DNA of 64,000 nucleotides from Dechloromonas sp. A34 (GTDB lineage Bacteria; Pseudomonadota; Gammaproteobacteria; Burkholderiales; Rhodocyclaceae). This document shows positions 25,276 to 33,305 of this stretch, in pieces. The notes below the pieces were generated by a model, which saw only the letters and a list, made by a program, of their open reading frames with translations, made no database searches and was not told where the DNA came from. How positions within the stretch are numbered: position 1 is the first letter of the stretch; each line of letters opens with the position of its first letter. Both the position numbers and the translations under genes were made by a program. The DNA lies in the NCBI RefSeq assembly GCF_026261605.1, contig NZ_CP102486.1, forward strand, positions 4,588,001-4,652,000, read 5' to 3'.

Positions 25276-28221
25276 TTAGGCTTTAACGACGCGGCAAAGC
25301 GTGGTCTTGGTTTCCTGCATCATGGTCACCGAGTCGTAACCGTAGGTCGTGCCCTGGTTGACCGATTCGCCACGCACGATGGGTGCGGCGCCTTCCGGGT
25401 AGTACTCGAGCATGTCCTTGCCCTGCCACCAGCCGGAGAAGTGGAAGGGCAGGAAGACGGTGCCCGGCGCGACCCGCTCGGTAACCTGGGCGCGCAGCTT
25501 CATGCGGCCCTTGCTCGGCGTTTCGACCCACATGTACTCGCCGTTGCGCACCCCGGCATTGTTGGCATCCTTCGGATTCACTTCGGCGAACATTTCCTGC
25601 TGCAATTCGGCCAGCCATGGGTTGGATCGGGTTTCCTCGCCGCCGCCCTCGTACTCGACCAGACGGCCGGAGGTCATGACGATGGGGAAGTCCTTGGAAA
25701 TATCCTTGACCTTGTCCTGCAGCGACTTGTACAGCGTCGGCAGGCGCCAGAAGACCTTCTTGTCGGCCGGTTGCGGATATTTCTCGACCAGATCCGGACG
25801 CGGCGAATACATCGGCTCGCGGTGCAGCGGCACGGGATCCGGGAAATTCCAGACCACGGCCCGCGCTTTGGCATTGCCAAAGGGATGGCAGCCATGCACC
25901 TTCATGACGACGCGCTGGATGCCGCCGGAACGGTCAGTCTTCCAGTTCTTGCCTTCGGCCAGCTTTTTCTCGTCGTCGGTCAGGTCGTCCCACCAGCCCA
26001 GTTTCTTGAGCAGCACGTGGTCGAATTCCGGGTAGCCCATCTGCAGATCAGCGCCCTTGGAAGCCGAGCCGTCTTCGGCGAGCAGCGAAACGCCGTCCTT
26101 CTCGACGCCGAAATTGGCGCGGAAGTTGCCGCCGCCTTCCATGACGTGCTTCGAGGTGTCGTAGAGGTTGGGCGTGCCCGGATGCTTCATTTCCGGCGTG
26201 CCGTAGCACGGCCAGGGCAGGCCGAAGTAGTCGCCGTCGCAGGGGCCGCCGTTGGCGCGCAGCGTCTTGACGTCGAAAGTGTGCATGTTCTTCATGTGCA
26301 GCTTCAGACGTTCCGGCGACTGGCCGGTATAGCCGATGGTCCAGCAACCCTTATTGATTTCGCGCAGGATGTCCTCGACTTCCGGCTCGTCCCAGCCCTG
26401 CTTGTCCTTGTTCACCTTGATGTTCTTGCAGAACTCCTTCTCGAAGCCGAATTTCTTGGCGAAGGCGTACATGATGGTGTGGTCGGGCTTCGATTCGAAC
26501 AGCGGCTCGATGACCTTCTCGCCCCACTGCAGCGAGCGGTTGGAAGCAGTCCGCGAACCGACCGTTTCGAACTGGGTGCAGGCCGGCAGCAGATAGACGC
26601 CGTCCTTGCGCATCATCGCCGACATCGCAGCGGTGGCCGAGGGGTAGGGATCGACGACGACCAGCAGGTCGAGCTTCTTCATCGCCTCGACCATTTCCAG
26701 GCCGCGCGTCTGGCTGTTCGGGGCCATGCCCCAGTACACCACGGCGCGCAGGTTGGAATCCTGGTCGATGTTCTCGTTGGCTTCGAGCACGCCGTCGATC
26801 CAGCGCGACACGGTGATGCCGGATTTCTCCATCATCGCCTGCGAGGCGAACTGGCTCTTGACCCACTCGTAATCGACGCCCCACACCGCGCACCAGTGCT
26901 TCCAAGAACCGGCGGCGAGGCCGTAGTAGCCGGGCAGCGAATCCGGATTCGGGCCGACGTCGGTGGCGCCCTGGACGTTGTCGTGACCGCGGAAGATGTT
27001 GGTGCCGCCGCCGGAAACGCCGACATTGCCGAGGACCAATTGCAGGATGCACATGGCGCGGACGTTGGCGTTACCGACCGTGTGCTGGGTCTGCCCCATG
27101 CACCAGACGACGGTGGACGGCTTGTTCTTGGCCAGCATTTCGGCAATGCGGAAGACTTCGGCTTCCGGGATGCCGGTGACGTCCTGAACCTTGTCCGGCG
27201 TCCACTTCATCACCTCTTCCTTGACCTTCTCGATGCCGTGCACGCGGGCCTTGAGGTATTCCTTGTCTTCCCAGCCGTTGCTGAAGATGTGATAAAGCAT
27301 GCCCCAGATGAAGGGAATGTCGGTGCCGGAACGGATGCGGCTGAAGATGTCAGCCTTGGCCGCGGTGCGCGTGAAACGCGGATCGACGACCGCGACCTTG
27401 CAACCGTTTTCCTTGGCATGCAGCAGGTGCAGCATCGATACCGGGTGAGCTTCGGCGGCGTTGGAGCCGATGTACAACGCTGCCTTGGAATTCTGCATGT
27501 CGTTGTAGGAGTTGGTCATCGCGCCATAGCCCCAGGTGTTGGCGACACCGGCGACCGTGGTCGAGTGGCAGACGCGGGCCTGATGGTCCATGTTGTTGGT
27601 GCCGAAGAAGGACACGAACTTGCGGAACATGTAGGCCTGCTCGTTACTGTGCTTCGACGAGCCGACCCAGTAGGTGGCGTCCGGACCGCTTTCCTTCCTG
27701 ATGGCGAGCAGCTTGTCGCCGATTTCGTTGAGCGCCGTTTCCCAGCTGATCTTCTTGTACTTGCCGTCGACCAGCTTCATCGGATACTTCAGGCGATGCT
27801 CGCCGTGGCCGTGTTCGCGCACCGAGGCGCCCTTGGCGCAGTGGGCGCCGAGATTGATCGGCGAATCGAAAACCGGCTCCTGGCGGACCCAGACGCCGTT
27901 TTCGACCACGGCATCGACGGCGCAGCCGACCGAGCAGTGGGTGCAAACCGTACGCTTGATTTCGACGCCGGTCTTTTCCTTGGCGACATCGGCCGCTTCG
28001 GCGGAACCGATCATGTTGTACGGCAGCTGGCTGGCGATGGCGCCACCGCCGGCGGCCAGGCCGGAGCGCTTGAGGAAGCTGCGGCGATCCATGGTCGCGG
28101 CGAGGACGCCGTTTGCCACGCCCCGCAGGAAGTCCCCTTGGGGGACCGTCGATGCCGGATTGGCGGCCAACATGACCCCAGCTTCAGGCCGGGAAACGGA
28201 TTTTGCTTTTCTGGTCAGCAT
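25276..28221 (-). CDS. fdhA: formate dehydrogenase catalytic subunit (Mo/W-bis-MGD, Cys type)
   Basis: 981 residues. A long leader contains the Tat motif DRRSFLKRSGLAAGG (near residue 45), so the enzyme is periplasmic. One [4Fe-4S] motif follows (Cys93, 96, 100 and 128 in CTHCSVGC...HCAKG). The metal ligand is Cys218 in ARVCHSTTVAGVAN, where selenocysteine enzymes have a UGA; no in-frame UGA is involved. The next His and the GYGAMTN segment are conserved. It oxidises formate to CO2 and sends electrons through fdhB and fdhC to quinone. The 43 residues before the Tat motif are common in betaproteobacterial homologues; an internal ATG at 28090-28092 is the alternative start. Confidence 0.94.
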   Translation of the reverse strand: MLTRKAKSVSRPEAGVMLAANPASTVPQGDFLRGVANGVLAATMDRRSFLKRSGLAAGGGAIASQLPYNMIGSAEAADVAKEKTGVEIKRTVCTHCSVGCAVDAVVENGVWVRQEPVFDSPINLGAHCAKGASVREHGHGEHRLKYPMKLVDGKYKKISWETALNEIGDKLLAIRKESGPDATYWVGSSKHSNEQAYMFRKFVSFFGTNNMDHQARVCHSTTVAGVANTWGYGAMTNSYNDMQNSKAALYIGSNAAEAHPVSMLHLLHAKENGCKVAVVDPRFTRTAAKADIFSRIRSGTDIPFIWGMLYHIFSNGWEDKEYLKARVHGIEKVKEEVMKWTPDKVQDVTGIPEAEVFRIAEMLAKNKPSTVVWCMGQTQHTVGNANVRAMCILQLVLGNVGVSGGGTNIFRGHDNVQGATDVGPNPDSLPGYYGLAAGSWKHWCAVWGVDYEWVKSQFASQAMMEKSGITVSRWIDGVLEANENIDQDSNLRAVVYWGMAPNSQTRGLEMVEAMKKLDLLVVVDPYPSATAAMSAMMRKDGVYLLPACTQFETVGSRTASNRSLQWGEKVIEPLFESKPDHTIMYAFAKKFGFEKEFCKNIKVNKDKQGWDEPEVEDILREINKGCWTIGYTGQSPERLKLHMKNMHTFDVKTLRANGGPCDGDYFGLPWPCYGTPEMKHPGTPNLYDTSKHVMEGGGNFRANFGVEKDGVSLLAEDGSASKGADLQMGYPEFDHVLLKKLGWWDDLTDDEKKLAEGKNWKTDRSGGIQRVVMKVHGCHPFGNAKARAVVWNFPDPVPLHREPMYSPRPDLVEKYPQPADKKVFWRLPTLYKSLQDKVKDISKDFPIVMTSGRLVEYEGGGEETRSNPWLAELQQEMFAEVNPKDANNAGVRNGEYMWVETPSKGRMKLRAQVTERVAPGTVFLPFHFSGWWQGKDMLEYYPEGAAPIVRGESVNQGTTYGYDSVTMMQETKTTLCRVVKA

Positions 28222-28234
28222 GGTTTTTCTCCGT

Positions 28235-28441
28235 TCAGACCCGCGCCGTGCGGTAGTAATTGCGGATGTGCCGGGTTTCTTCGTAGCCGCCGGTTTTTTC
28301 CGCCTCGCTCACCGTGGCCAGCGGCTTGGCCGCTTCCTTGTTGACGCCGACCGCCACAGCCGCAACCGCCGCCGTGCCGCCGACCCCGGCGGCCAGCAGA
28401 AAGCCGCGCCGCTTCAGGTTCTCAGGTTTTTGCTCGTTCAT
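28235..28441 (-). CDS. formate dehydrogenase region Tat-signal protein
   Basis: 68 residues: a Tat motif LKRRGFLLAAG, an Ala-rich hydrophobic stretch, and a short tail TGGYEETRHIRNYYRTARV. This matches the small family found just upstream of formate dehydrogenase alpha genes (TIGR02811-type). It may assist Tat targeting or maturation. Thirteen bases separate it from fdhA. Confidence 0.85.
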   Translation of the reverse strand: MNEQKPENLKRRGFLLAAGVGGTAAVAAVAVGVNKEAAKPLATVSEAEKTGGYEETRHIRNYYRTARV

Positions 28442-28466
28442 GATTTCCCCCTCCTCAAAACTTGGA

Positions 28467-29090
28467 CTACAGCATGTCGAACGACAGGCGCTCGATCTCG
28501 AAAAAAGCGCGCACCAGAGCTGCGGTACGCGGATAAAAGTTGGCCTCCGGCGCCCGTTCGAGGGCATCGCACAGCGCCTCGAACCAGGGCGCCAGATGGC
28601 GCGTGAAAAATGCCTGTTGCCGCGCCAGCCCGGCCGCATCCGGGCCGGTGACGATCAGGTGGCGCATCACGTCGCACAACGCCGCGATGTGATCCTCTGA
28701 TTCGGTGATGCCCAGACGCCGGCCGAGGCCGAGTTCGGCCAGATCGGCGCGCAACTCGACGACCGGCTCTTCCATCAGGAAGCCGGCGATATAGAAGGAG
28801 CCGAAGAGCATCACTTCCGGCCGGCCGATAGTCAGGAAGAGGCGCGTGTATTCCTCCTCGGCCGCCTCGGCGTCGATGGCTTTCGCGGCATCGCCGAGAA
28901 TCAGCCAGGCGCGGCCAAGCTGGCTTTCGGCATTGCCCCAGCTGGCGGCCAGCGCCGGCAACTGGCGCAGGAAGCCGGCATCGGCCGCCCGCGAAAACAG
29001 GCGGGACAGCACGGCGTAGTGCTCGGCGCGGGCCTTGTCCTCGTCGGACAGCTGCGGGGCGGCGGCAACGCGTTCGAGAACGGCGCTCAT
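28467..29090 (-). CDS. TorD/DmsD-family chaperone for formate dehydrogenase
   Basis: 207 residues, all-helical. The family features are visible in AEHYAVLSRLFSRAAD, EEEYTRLFLTIGRPEVMLFGS (the Y/F-x-x-L-F core) and the C-terminal region. TorD-like proteins bind the Tat signal of molybdoenzymes and hold them until the cofactor is inserted. The ATG overlaps the stop of the upstream Fe-S gene, and the client is most likely FdhA encoded next to it. Confidence 0.85.
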   Translation of the reverse strand: MSAVLERVAAAPQLSDEDKARAEHYAVLSRLFSRAADAGFLRQLPALAASWGNAESQLGRAWLILGDAAKAIDAEAAEEEYTRLFLTIGRPEVMLFGSFYIAGFLMEEPVVELRADLAELGLGRRLGITESEDHIAALCDVMRHLIVTGPDAAGLARQQAFFTRHLAPWFEALCDALERAPEANFYPRTAALVRAFFEIERLSFDML

Positions 29091-30750
29091 TCGGTCATCT
29101 CCCAGGCTTTCATACTCTTCTCGTTATTGATCAGGTCGATCACCCTGCAGTCGCCGCACATGGTCAGGCGGGCCTTGGCTTCCGGCGTGGCGAACATGCT
29201 GTGTCCGGACAGCTTGCCGATCATGTTCATGATGGTCGGCGCGGCGCCCATCGGCTTGCCGCAGGCGGTACAGCAGAAAACTTCGGCTTCCTTGAGCACC
29301 CGCTCGGCGCGGCGCTCCTTGACCAACAGGCGCGGCGTCAGCGTGATCGCCTGTTCCGGGCAGGTATTGGCGCACAGGCCGCATTGCAGGCAGTTGCGCT
29401 CCAGGAAGGAGAGACGCGGCGCATCGGCCGCCGCCTTCAGCGCCCCGGCCGGACAGGCGCTTGTGCAGGACATGCACAGCGTGCAGGCGTCGCTGACCGC
29501 GATGCTGCCGAAGGGCGCGCCGGCCGGCAGGGCGATGGCTTCGGCGCTGAGCGGCGCGTGCTTGTGCAGGTGATCGATGACGAATTCGAGCGTCGTCCGC
29601 TTGTCGGCAAGCAGTCGGAAGTCGGCGGCCGGCACGGCCGCGACGGGCTGCCAGGCGGTCAGTTCGGCCAGCCAGTTGGCGTTGCCGGCATCGACGATGC
29701 GCAGATAATCACCGGTATAACCGAAGCCGCCGAGGATGGCATGCCCGAGCTTGGCCTGTTGCTGCAAGGGTGCAAGATCGTGCGAACCGGCCCCGAAGAC
29801 GACGACCTGGCAGGCGCCCAGCGCGACGGCACCAAGCAGCAGGTCGAGCCCGACGGCATCGGCGCTCCAGGTTTCGACCGGGATGACGTTGCCCGGCAGC
29901 GTCTTGCCGGCGCGTTTCAGGGCCAGCAATTGCTTGCGACCGGCTTCGGCGGAATGGAAAAAGACGCAGGGGTTTTCGCCGCCGGCTTCGCGATAGGCCT
30001 TCAGTTGCGCCTTGATCGCCAGGCCGACATCGGCCACCCGCGGATACTGGAAACTCAGCGCGCCGGACGGGCAGACGGTGGTGCAAGTGCCGCAGCCCTG
30101 GCAGAGATAGGGGTCGAGCTTGATGCTGTCGCCGGCGCTGACGATGGCTTCCGTGGCGCAGACGTCGAGGCAGTTGCTGCAGCCGGCTTTCAGCGAACGG
30201 CTGTGGGCGCAGACCCGTTCATTGACGGCAACGTAGCGCGGCTTTTCGAATTCGCCGTCGAAGCCGAGCAGGTCGATAACCGCCAGCGCCTGATCAAGCG
30301 GATCACGGCCCGGCGCGGCATAGCCTTGGGGAGTTCGACGCGATTGAGCAAAGCCTGGGGCGACAGGTCGAGAACGGCGTCGAAACTTGCCTGCTTCGCG
30401 ACGCCGGCAGCCTGCCAGCGCAGCACGAAGGCGCCGAGATGGCCGGACAATGCGAGCTGATCGCCGGTTTCGAGAACGAATTCGGCCGCTTCCGGCAGTT
30501 CGGCACCCGTCCCGATGGCCAGCACCGTCACTTCGCGCTGCCCGGCCAGCCGTTCGGCCCAGCCCAGTGCCACGCCTGCCTCGCCGACGATGACCAGGCG
30601 GCCTTCGGCATTCATGCTGACGGCCGGCACCGGTTCCGGCGGGAAAAGCGCTTCGGCGGCGGCAAAAGCGGCGGCCAGCGGCAGGTGATCGGTGGCAAAC
30701 AGGGCGGCAGCAGCAGTGGGCTTCAAGGGTCGGACCTCGGAATGGGTCAA
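29087..30750 (-). CDS. 4Fe-4S ferredoxin-domain protein of the formate dehydrogenase operon (frameshifted)
   Basis: About 554 residues if repaired. The first part, from a TTG at 30748-30750 (THSEVRPLKP to LLNRVELP), is in one frame. After the G/C run at 30328-30331 the frame changes, and the protein continues QGYAAPGRDPLDQAL and on through two pairs of ferredoxin motifs (CSNCLDVCATEAI, CQGCGTCTTVCPSGAL, CTLCMSCTSACPAGAL, CLQCGLCANTCPEQAI), a CTACGKP motif and a CGDC motif. One missing C in CTCCCC repairs it. It is the first gene of the operon; a role in electron transfer or enzyme assembly is inferred. The TTG follows an in-frame TGA by one codon. Confidence 0.72.
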
Positions 30751-30757
30751 CTCTCAT

Positions 30758-30773
30758 TGCAGGCTTTGTGCCA
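30758..30773 (-). promoter_or_regulatory. sigma-54-like promoter before the formate dehydrogenase operon
   Basis: On the minus strand TGGCAC-AAAGCC-TGCA fits the -24/-12 consensus with GG and GC ten bases apart; G at consensus position 7 and one T of TTGC are absent. The predicted start would be at about 30748, on the TTG codon, so either the message is leaderless, the true start codon is further in, or the match is fortuitous. The AT-rich stretch 30800-30900 next to it also has an FNR-like 8/10 match (TTGATAGTTATGAC, 30841-30854). Confidence 0.4.
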
Positions 30774-30904
30774 GAAACGGCCATTTATCCGGTCATCACT
30801 GGAAACCACTTTTGGTTAAATTTTTAGCTCCAACAAGCCATTGATAGTTATGACTTATTTTTATTCTAAAACCATAACGATCACACGGTCGAAAATGGCG
30901 CTTG

Positions 30905-31327
30905 TCAGGGCTTTTCGGAAGGCGGGCTTGCCGCAGATGCGGTCACCGGGACATTTTGTCCATCGCCGGCCAGAATGTCGCAGTTTTCAGTTTTTTCGGG
31001 CGTTGCCGTTTCTTCCGCCGGCGCATCGGACAACAGGGTGCGCGCATGATTCAGCGTCGCCATCATGGCTTCGGGAATCGGCTCGCTGATCGAATAGTCG
31101 TCAATGTAGATGTCCAGCCCATCCATCACGTTGAAGTGCGGGTCGGCAAACAGGGTTTTCATCGCCTTGCGGCGCACCGCCTCGCCGACCTCCTGGCGCA
31201 TAAAGACGCCGAAATCGCTGTCCGGCGTCAAGTTTTCAAGCAGGCTTTCGGCATCGGTGATTTCGCTGCTTGCCGCCTGGTCGGCGACCTTTTTCAGCCG
31301 CGACCAGCGTTCGAGAAAGCCGCTCAT
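30905..31327 (-). CDS. DUF3306 protein
   Basis: 140 residues. The core (SGFLERWSRLKKVA, VFMRQEVGEAVRRKAMKTLF, NVMDGLDIYIDDYS) is that of DUF3306, found with DUF3305 beside formate dehydrogenase genes in betaproteobacteria; function unknown. The C-terminal 35 residues are Pro/Ala/Glu-rich. The ATG at 31325-31327 overlaps the DUF3305 stop (ATGA). Confidence 0.82.
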   Translation of the reverse strand: MSGFLERWSRLKKVADQAASSEITDAESLLENLTPDSDFGVFMRQEVGEAVRRKAMKTLFADPHFNVMDGLDIYIDDYSISEPIPEAMMATLNHARTLLSDAPAEETATPEKTENCDILAGDGQNVPVTASAASPPSEKP

Positions 31328-31791
31328 GGCTGGCGTTTTCCGGCAAACGGATCGTTGCGCTTGATCTTGGTCCGCACTGCCGGCTTGTAGTGGGTATTGA
31401 CGAAATCGCCCAGCCAGTCGGCGATTTCCGGGGGCATCGGCACGCCGTCGCAGTGCTCGCCGGAATCCAGCCAGCGCGCTGCTTCGCCGTAGCTCAGCGT
31501 GACTTCGATGGGCAGGGCGAAACCGTCCTCTTCCCGCCACATCACGAAAACCCGCGGCTCGGGCGAGGTCAGGTTGAGGTGGTAGTTATCGACTTCATCG
31601 CGGAACAGCTCGATCGGGAAATGGCCGGCAAGAAACTGATCGCGTTGCTCGTCGGCGAAAATCTTCTTCGGCGGCGCGTCGACCTCAGCATCGAAGGCCG
31701 GAACGACGCCGATCGCCTCCCACTTCTCGCTGACCCAGCGGTTGTCGAGGCGGGTTTTTTCGATGATCACGGCGACGGGAAAGTGTTTCAT
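31324..31791 (-). CDS. DUF3305 protein
   Basis: 155 residues (MKHFPVAVIIEKTRLDNRWVS to the basic tail KRNDPFAGKRQP). It is the usual partner of DUF3306 in formate dehydrogenase loci; activity unknown, possibly assembly. It is the first gene of a two-gene unit divergent from fdhD and 65 bases from it. Confidence 0.82.
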   Translation of the reverse strand: MKHFPVAVIIEKTRLDNRWVSEKWEAIGVVPAFDAEVDAPPKKIFADEQRDQFLAGHFPIELFRDEVDNYHLNLTSPEPRVFVMWREEDGFALPIEVTLSYGEAARWLDSGEHCDGVPMPPEIADWLGDFVNTHYKPAVRTKIKRNDPFAGKRQP

Positions 31792-31856
31792 GGCGCTCTT
31801 CGGGAAATCTGTTTTTTCAGCATAGCCGAAGTTTGGCCGCGTGTAGAATCCGGCCG

Positions 31857-32660
31857 ATGAACCGCCCCCAACTGACTCAGGCCAGCCGGCCGCTGACTTT
31901 TGAGATCGACGCCATCAACGAGCGCGGCGAAATCGTGCCGACCGCCATTGCCGGCGAACACCCGCTGACGCTCTATGTCGACAAGCAGGAAATTGTCACG
32001 CTGATGACGCTCGGCGCCGCGCCGGAAGCGCTGGCCCTGGGCTACCTGCGTAACCAGCGGCTGATCGGCGGTCTCGATGAAATCGCCGCCGTCCAGGTCG
32101 ACTGGAAGGTCGATGCGGTTTCCGTGACCACCCGCCACGGCCGCGGCATCGCCGCCAGCCGCGTCGAAAAACGCACGGTGACCACCGGCTGCGGCCAGGG
32201 CACGGTCTTCGGCGACCTGATGGCAGAAATCGACGACATCCGGCTGCCGCCCGCCGCCAGCCTTTCCGAAGAAACCCTGTACGGCCTGCTGGAATCGGTC
32301 CGTCATCACGAATCGATCTACAAGCAGGCCGGCGCGGTGCACGGCTGCGCGCTGGCCCAGGGCAGCGAAATCCTGATGTTCGTCGAGGATGTCGGCCGTC
32401 ACAACGCAGTCGATGCCATCGCCGGCAAGATGTGGCTGGACAGCCTCGCCGGTGGCGACAAGATTTTCTACACGACCGGCCGCCTGACCTCGGAAATGGT
32501 CATCAAGACGGCCCAGATGGGCATCCCTTTCCTGGTGTCGCGCTCCGGCCTGACGCAGATGGGCTGGGAAATCGCCAGGAAGCTCGGCATGACGATGATC
32601 GGCCGCGCCCAGGGCAAGCATTACCTGCTATTCACCGGCGAGGAGCGGTTCAAGCGATGA
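31857..32660 (+). CDS. fdhD: formate dehydrogenase sulfurtransferase/maturation factor
   Basis: 267 residues. FdhD moves sulfur from the cysteine desulfurase to the molybdenum cofactor, giving formate dehydrogenase its sulfido ligand. The central loop TTGCGQGTVFGDL holds one Cys instead of the C-x-x-C of E. coli, as in related betaproteobacterial forms. The segments EALALGYLRNQRLI and DVGRHNAVDAIAGK match the family. The ATG at 31857 is chosen for a clean start. A -10-like TAGAAT sits at 31844-31849, only seven bases upstream of the ATG, so transcription could be nearly leaderless. Confidence 0.9.
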   Translation: MNRPQLTQASRPLTFEIDAINERGEIVPTAIAGEHPLTLYVDKQEIVTLMTLGAAPEALALGYLRNQRLIGGLDEIAAVQVDWKVDAVSVTTRHGRGIAASRVEKRTVTTGCGQGTVFGDLMAEIDDIRLPPAASLSEETLYGLLESVRHHESIYKQAGAVHGCALAQGSEILMFVEDVGRHNAVDAIAGKMWLDSLAGGDKIFYTTGRLTSEMVIKTAQMGIPFLVSRSGLTQMGWEIARKLGMTMIGRAQGKHYLLFTGEERFKR

Positions 32661-33250
32661 GCGAAAAAATCACGGGCGTCATTCTGGCCGGCGGCCTCGG
32701 CCGCCGCATGGGCGGCATCGACAAGGGCCTGCAGGAATTGCGCGGCCGGCCGATGGTGCATTGGGTCGTCGAACGGCTGGCGCCGCAGGTCGATGAACTG
32801 CTGATCAACGCCAACCAGAACGGCGAGCGTTATGCCGCCTTCGGCCATCGCGTCGTGCCCGACCAGATTCCCGATTTCGCCGGCCCGCTGGCCGGGCTGC
32901 ATGCCGCGCTGTCGGCAGCAACGCATCCGCTGGTCGCCACCGCCCCCTGCGATTCGCCCTTCCTGCCGGCCGACCTGATTTCCCGCCTGTTTGCCGCGTT
33001 GACGGCAGAAAAGGCTGATCTCGCGGTCGCCCGCACTTTCGACCAGCCGCACCCGGTGTTCTGCTTGTGCCGGCGCGAAGTCCTGCCGCACCTGACCGAA
33101 TTCCTGGCCAGCGGCGGGCGCAAGATCGACCGCTGGTACTCGACGCTGAACATTGTTGAAGTGGCGTTTGACGACGAGGCCGAGGCTTTCGAGAACATCA
33201 ACACCCGCGAGGAACTCGGACGCTTCGAGGCAACGCCTCCCGGACCCTGA
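32657..33250 (+). CDS. mobA: molybdenum cofactor guanylyltransferase
   Basis: 197 residues. The N-terminal nucleotidyltransferase motif ILAGGLGRRMGGIDKGL (G-G-x-S/G-R-R-M-G-x-D-K-G) is complete, with APCDSPFLP and DFAGPLAGL further on. MobA adds GMP to molybdopterin to form the bis-MGD used by the nearby formate dehydrogenase. The ATG overlaps the fdhD stop (ATGA), so both are cotranslated. The length is normal. Confidence 0.93.
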   Translation: MSEKITGVILAGGLGRRMGGIDKGLQELRGRPMVHWVVERLAPQVDELLINANQNGERYAAFGHRVVPDQIPDFAGPLAGLHAALSAATHPLVATAPCDSPFLPADLISRLFAALTAEKADLAVARTFDQPHPVFCLCRREVLPHLTEFLASGGRKIDRWYSTLNIVEVAFDDEAEAFENINTREELGRFEATPPGP

Positions 33251-33305
33251 CGGCGCCCGGCGATCGGGCTAAGATGGCTGCACCGCCTCGTTGCCGAGCC
33301 TCGCC

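Noticed and set aside
25276..28221. Selenocysteine formate dehydrogenase with in-frame UGA
   Set aside because: The ligand codon encodes Cys218 in ARVCHS; the frame is open throughout.
25255..28344. Long open frame of over 1000 codons antisense to the formate dehydrogenase alpha gene
   Set aside because: It is a third-position shadow of fdhA in high-GC DNA; the product is low-complexity with no family signature, while the other strand encodes a full FdhA.
30748..30784. Earlier in-frame start (ATG-like at 30782-30784) for the 4Fe-4S protein
   Set aside because: That frame has nonsense composition up to the frameshift; the coding frame from 30748 has family-like sequence, with an in-frame stop just upstream.
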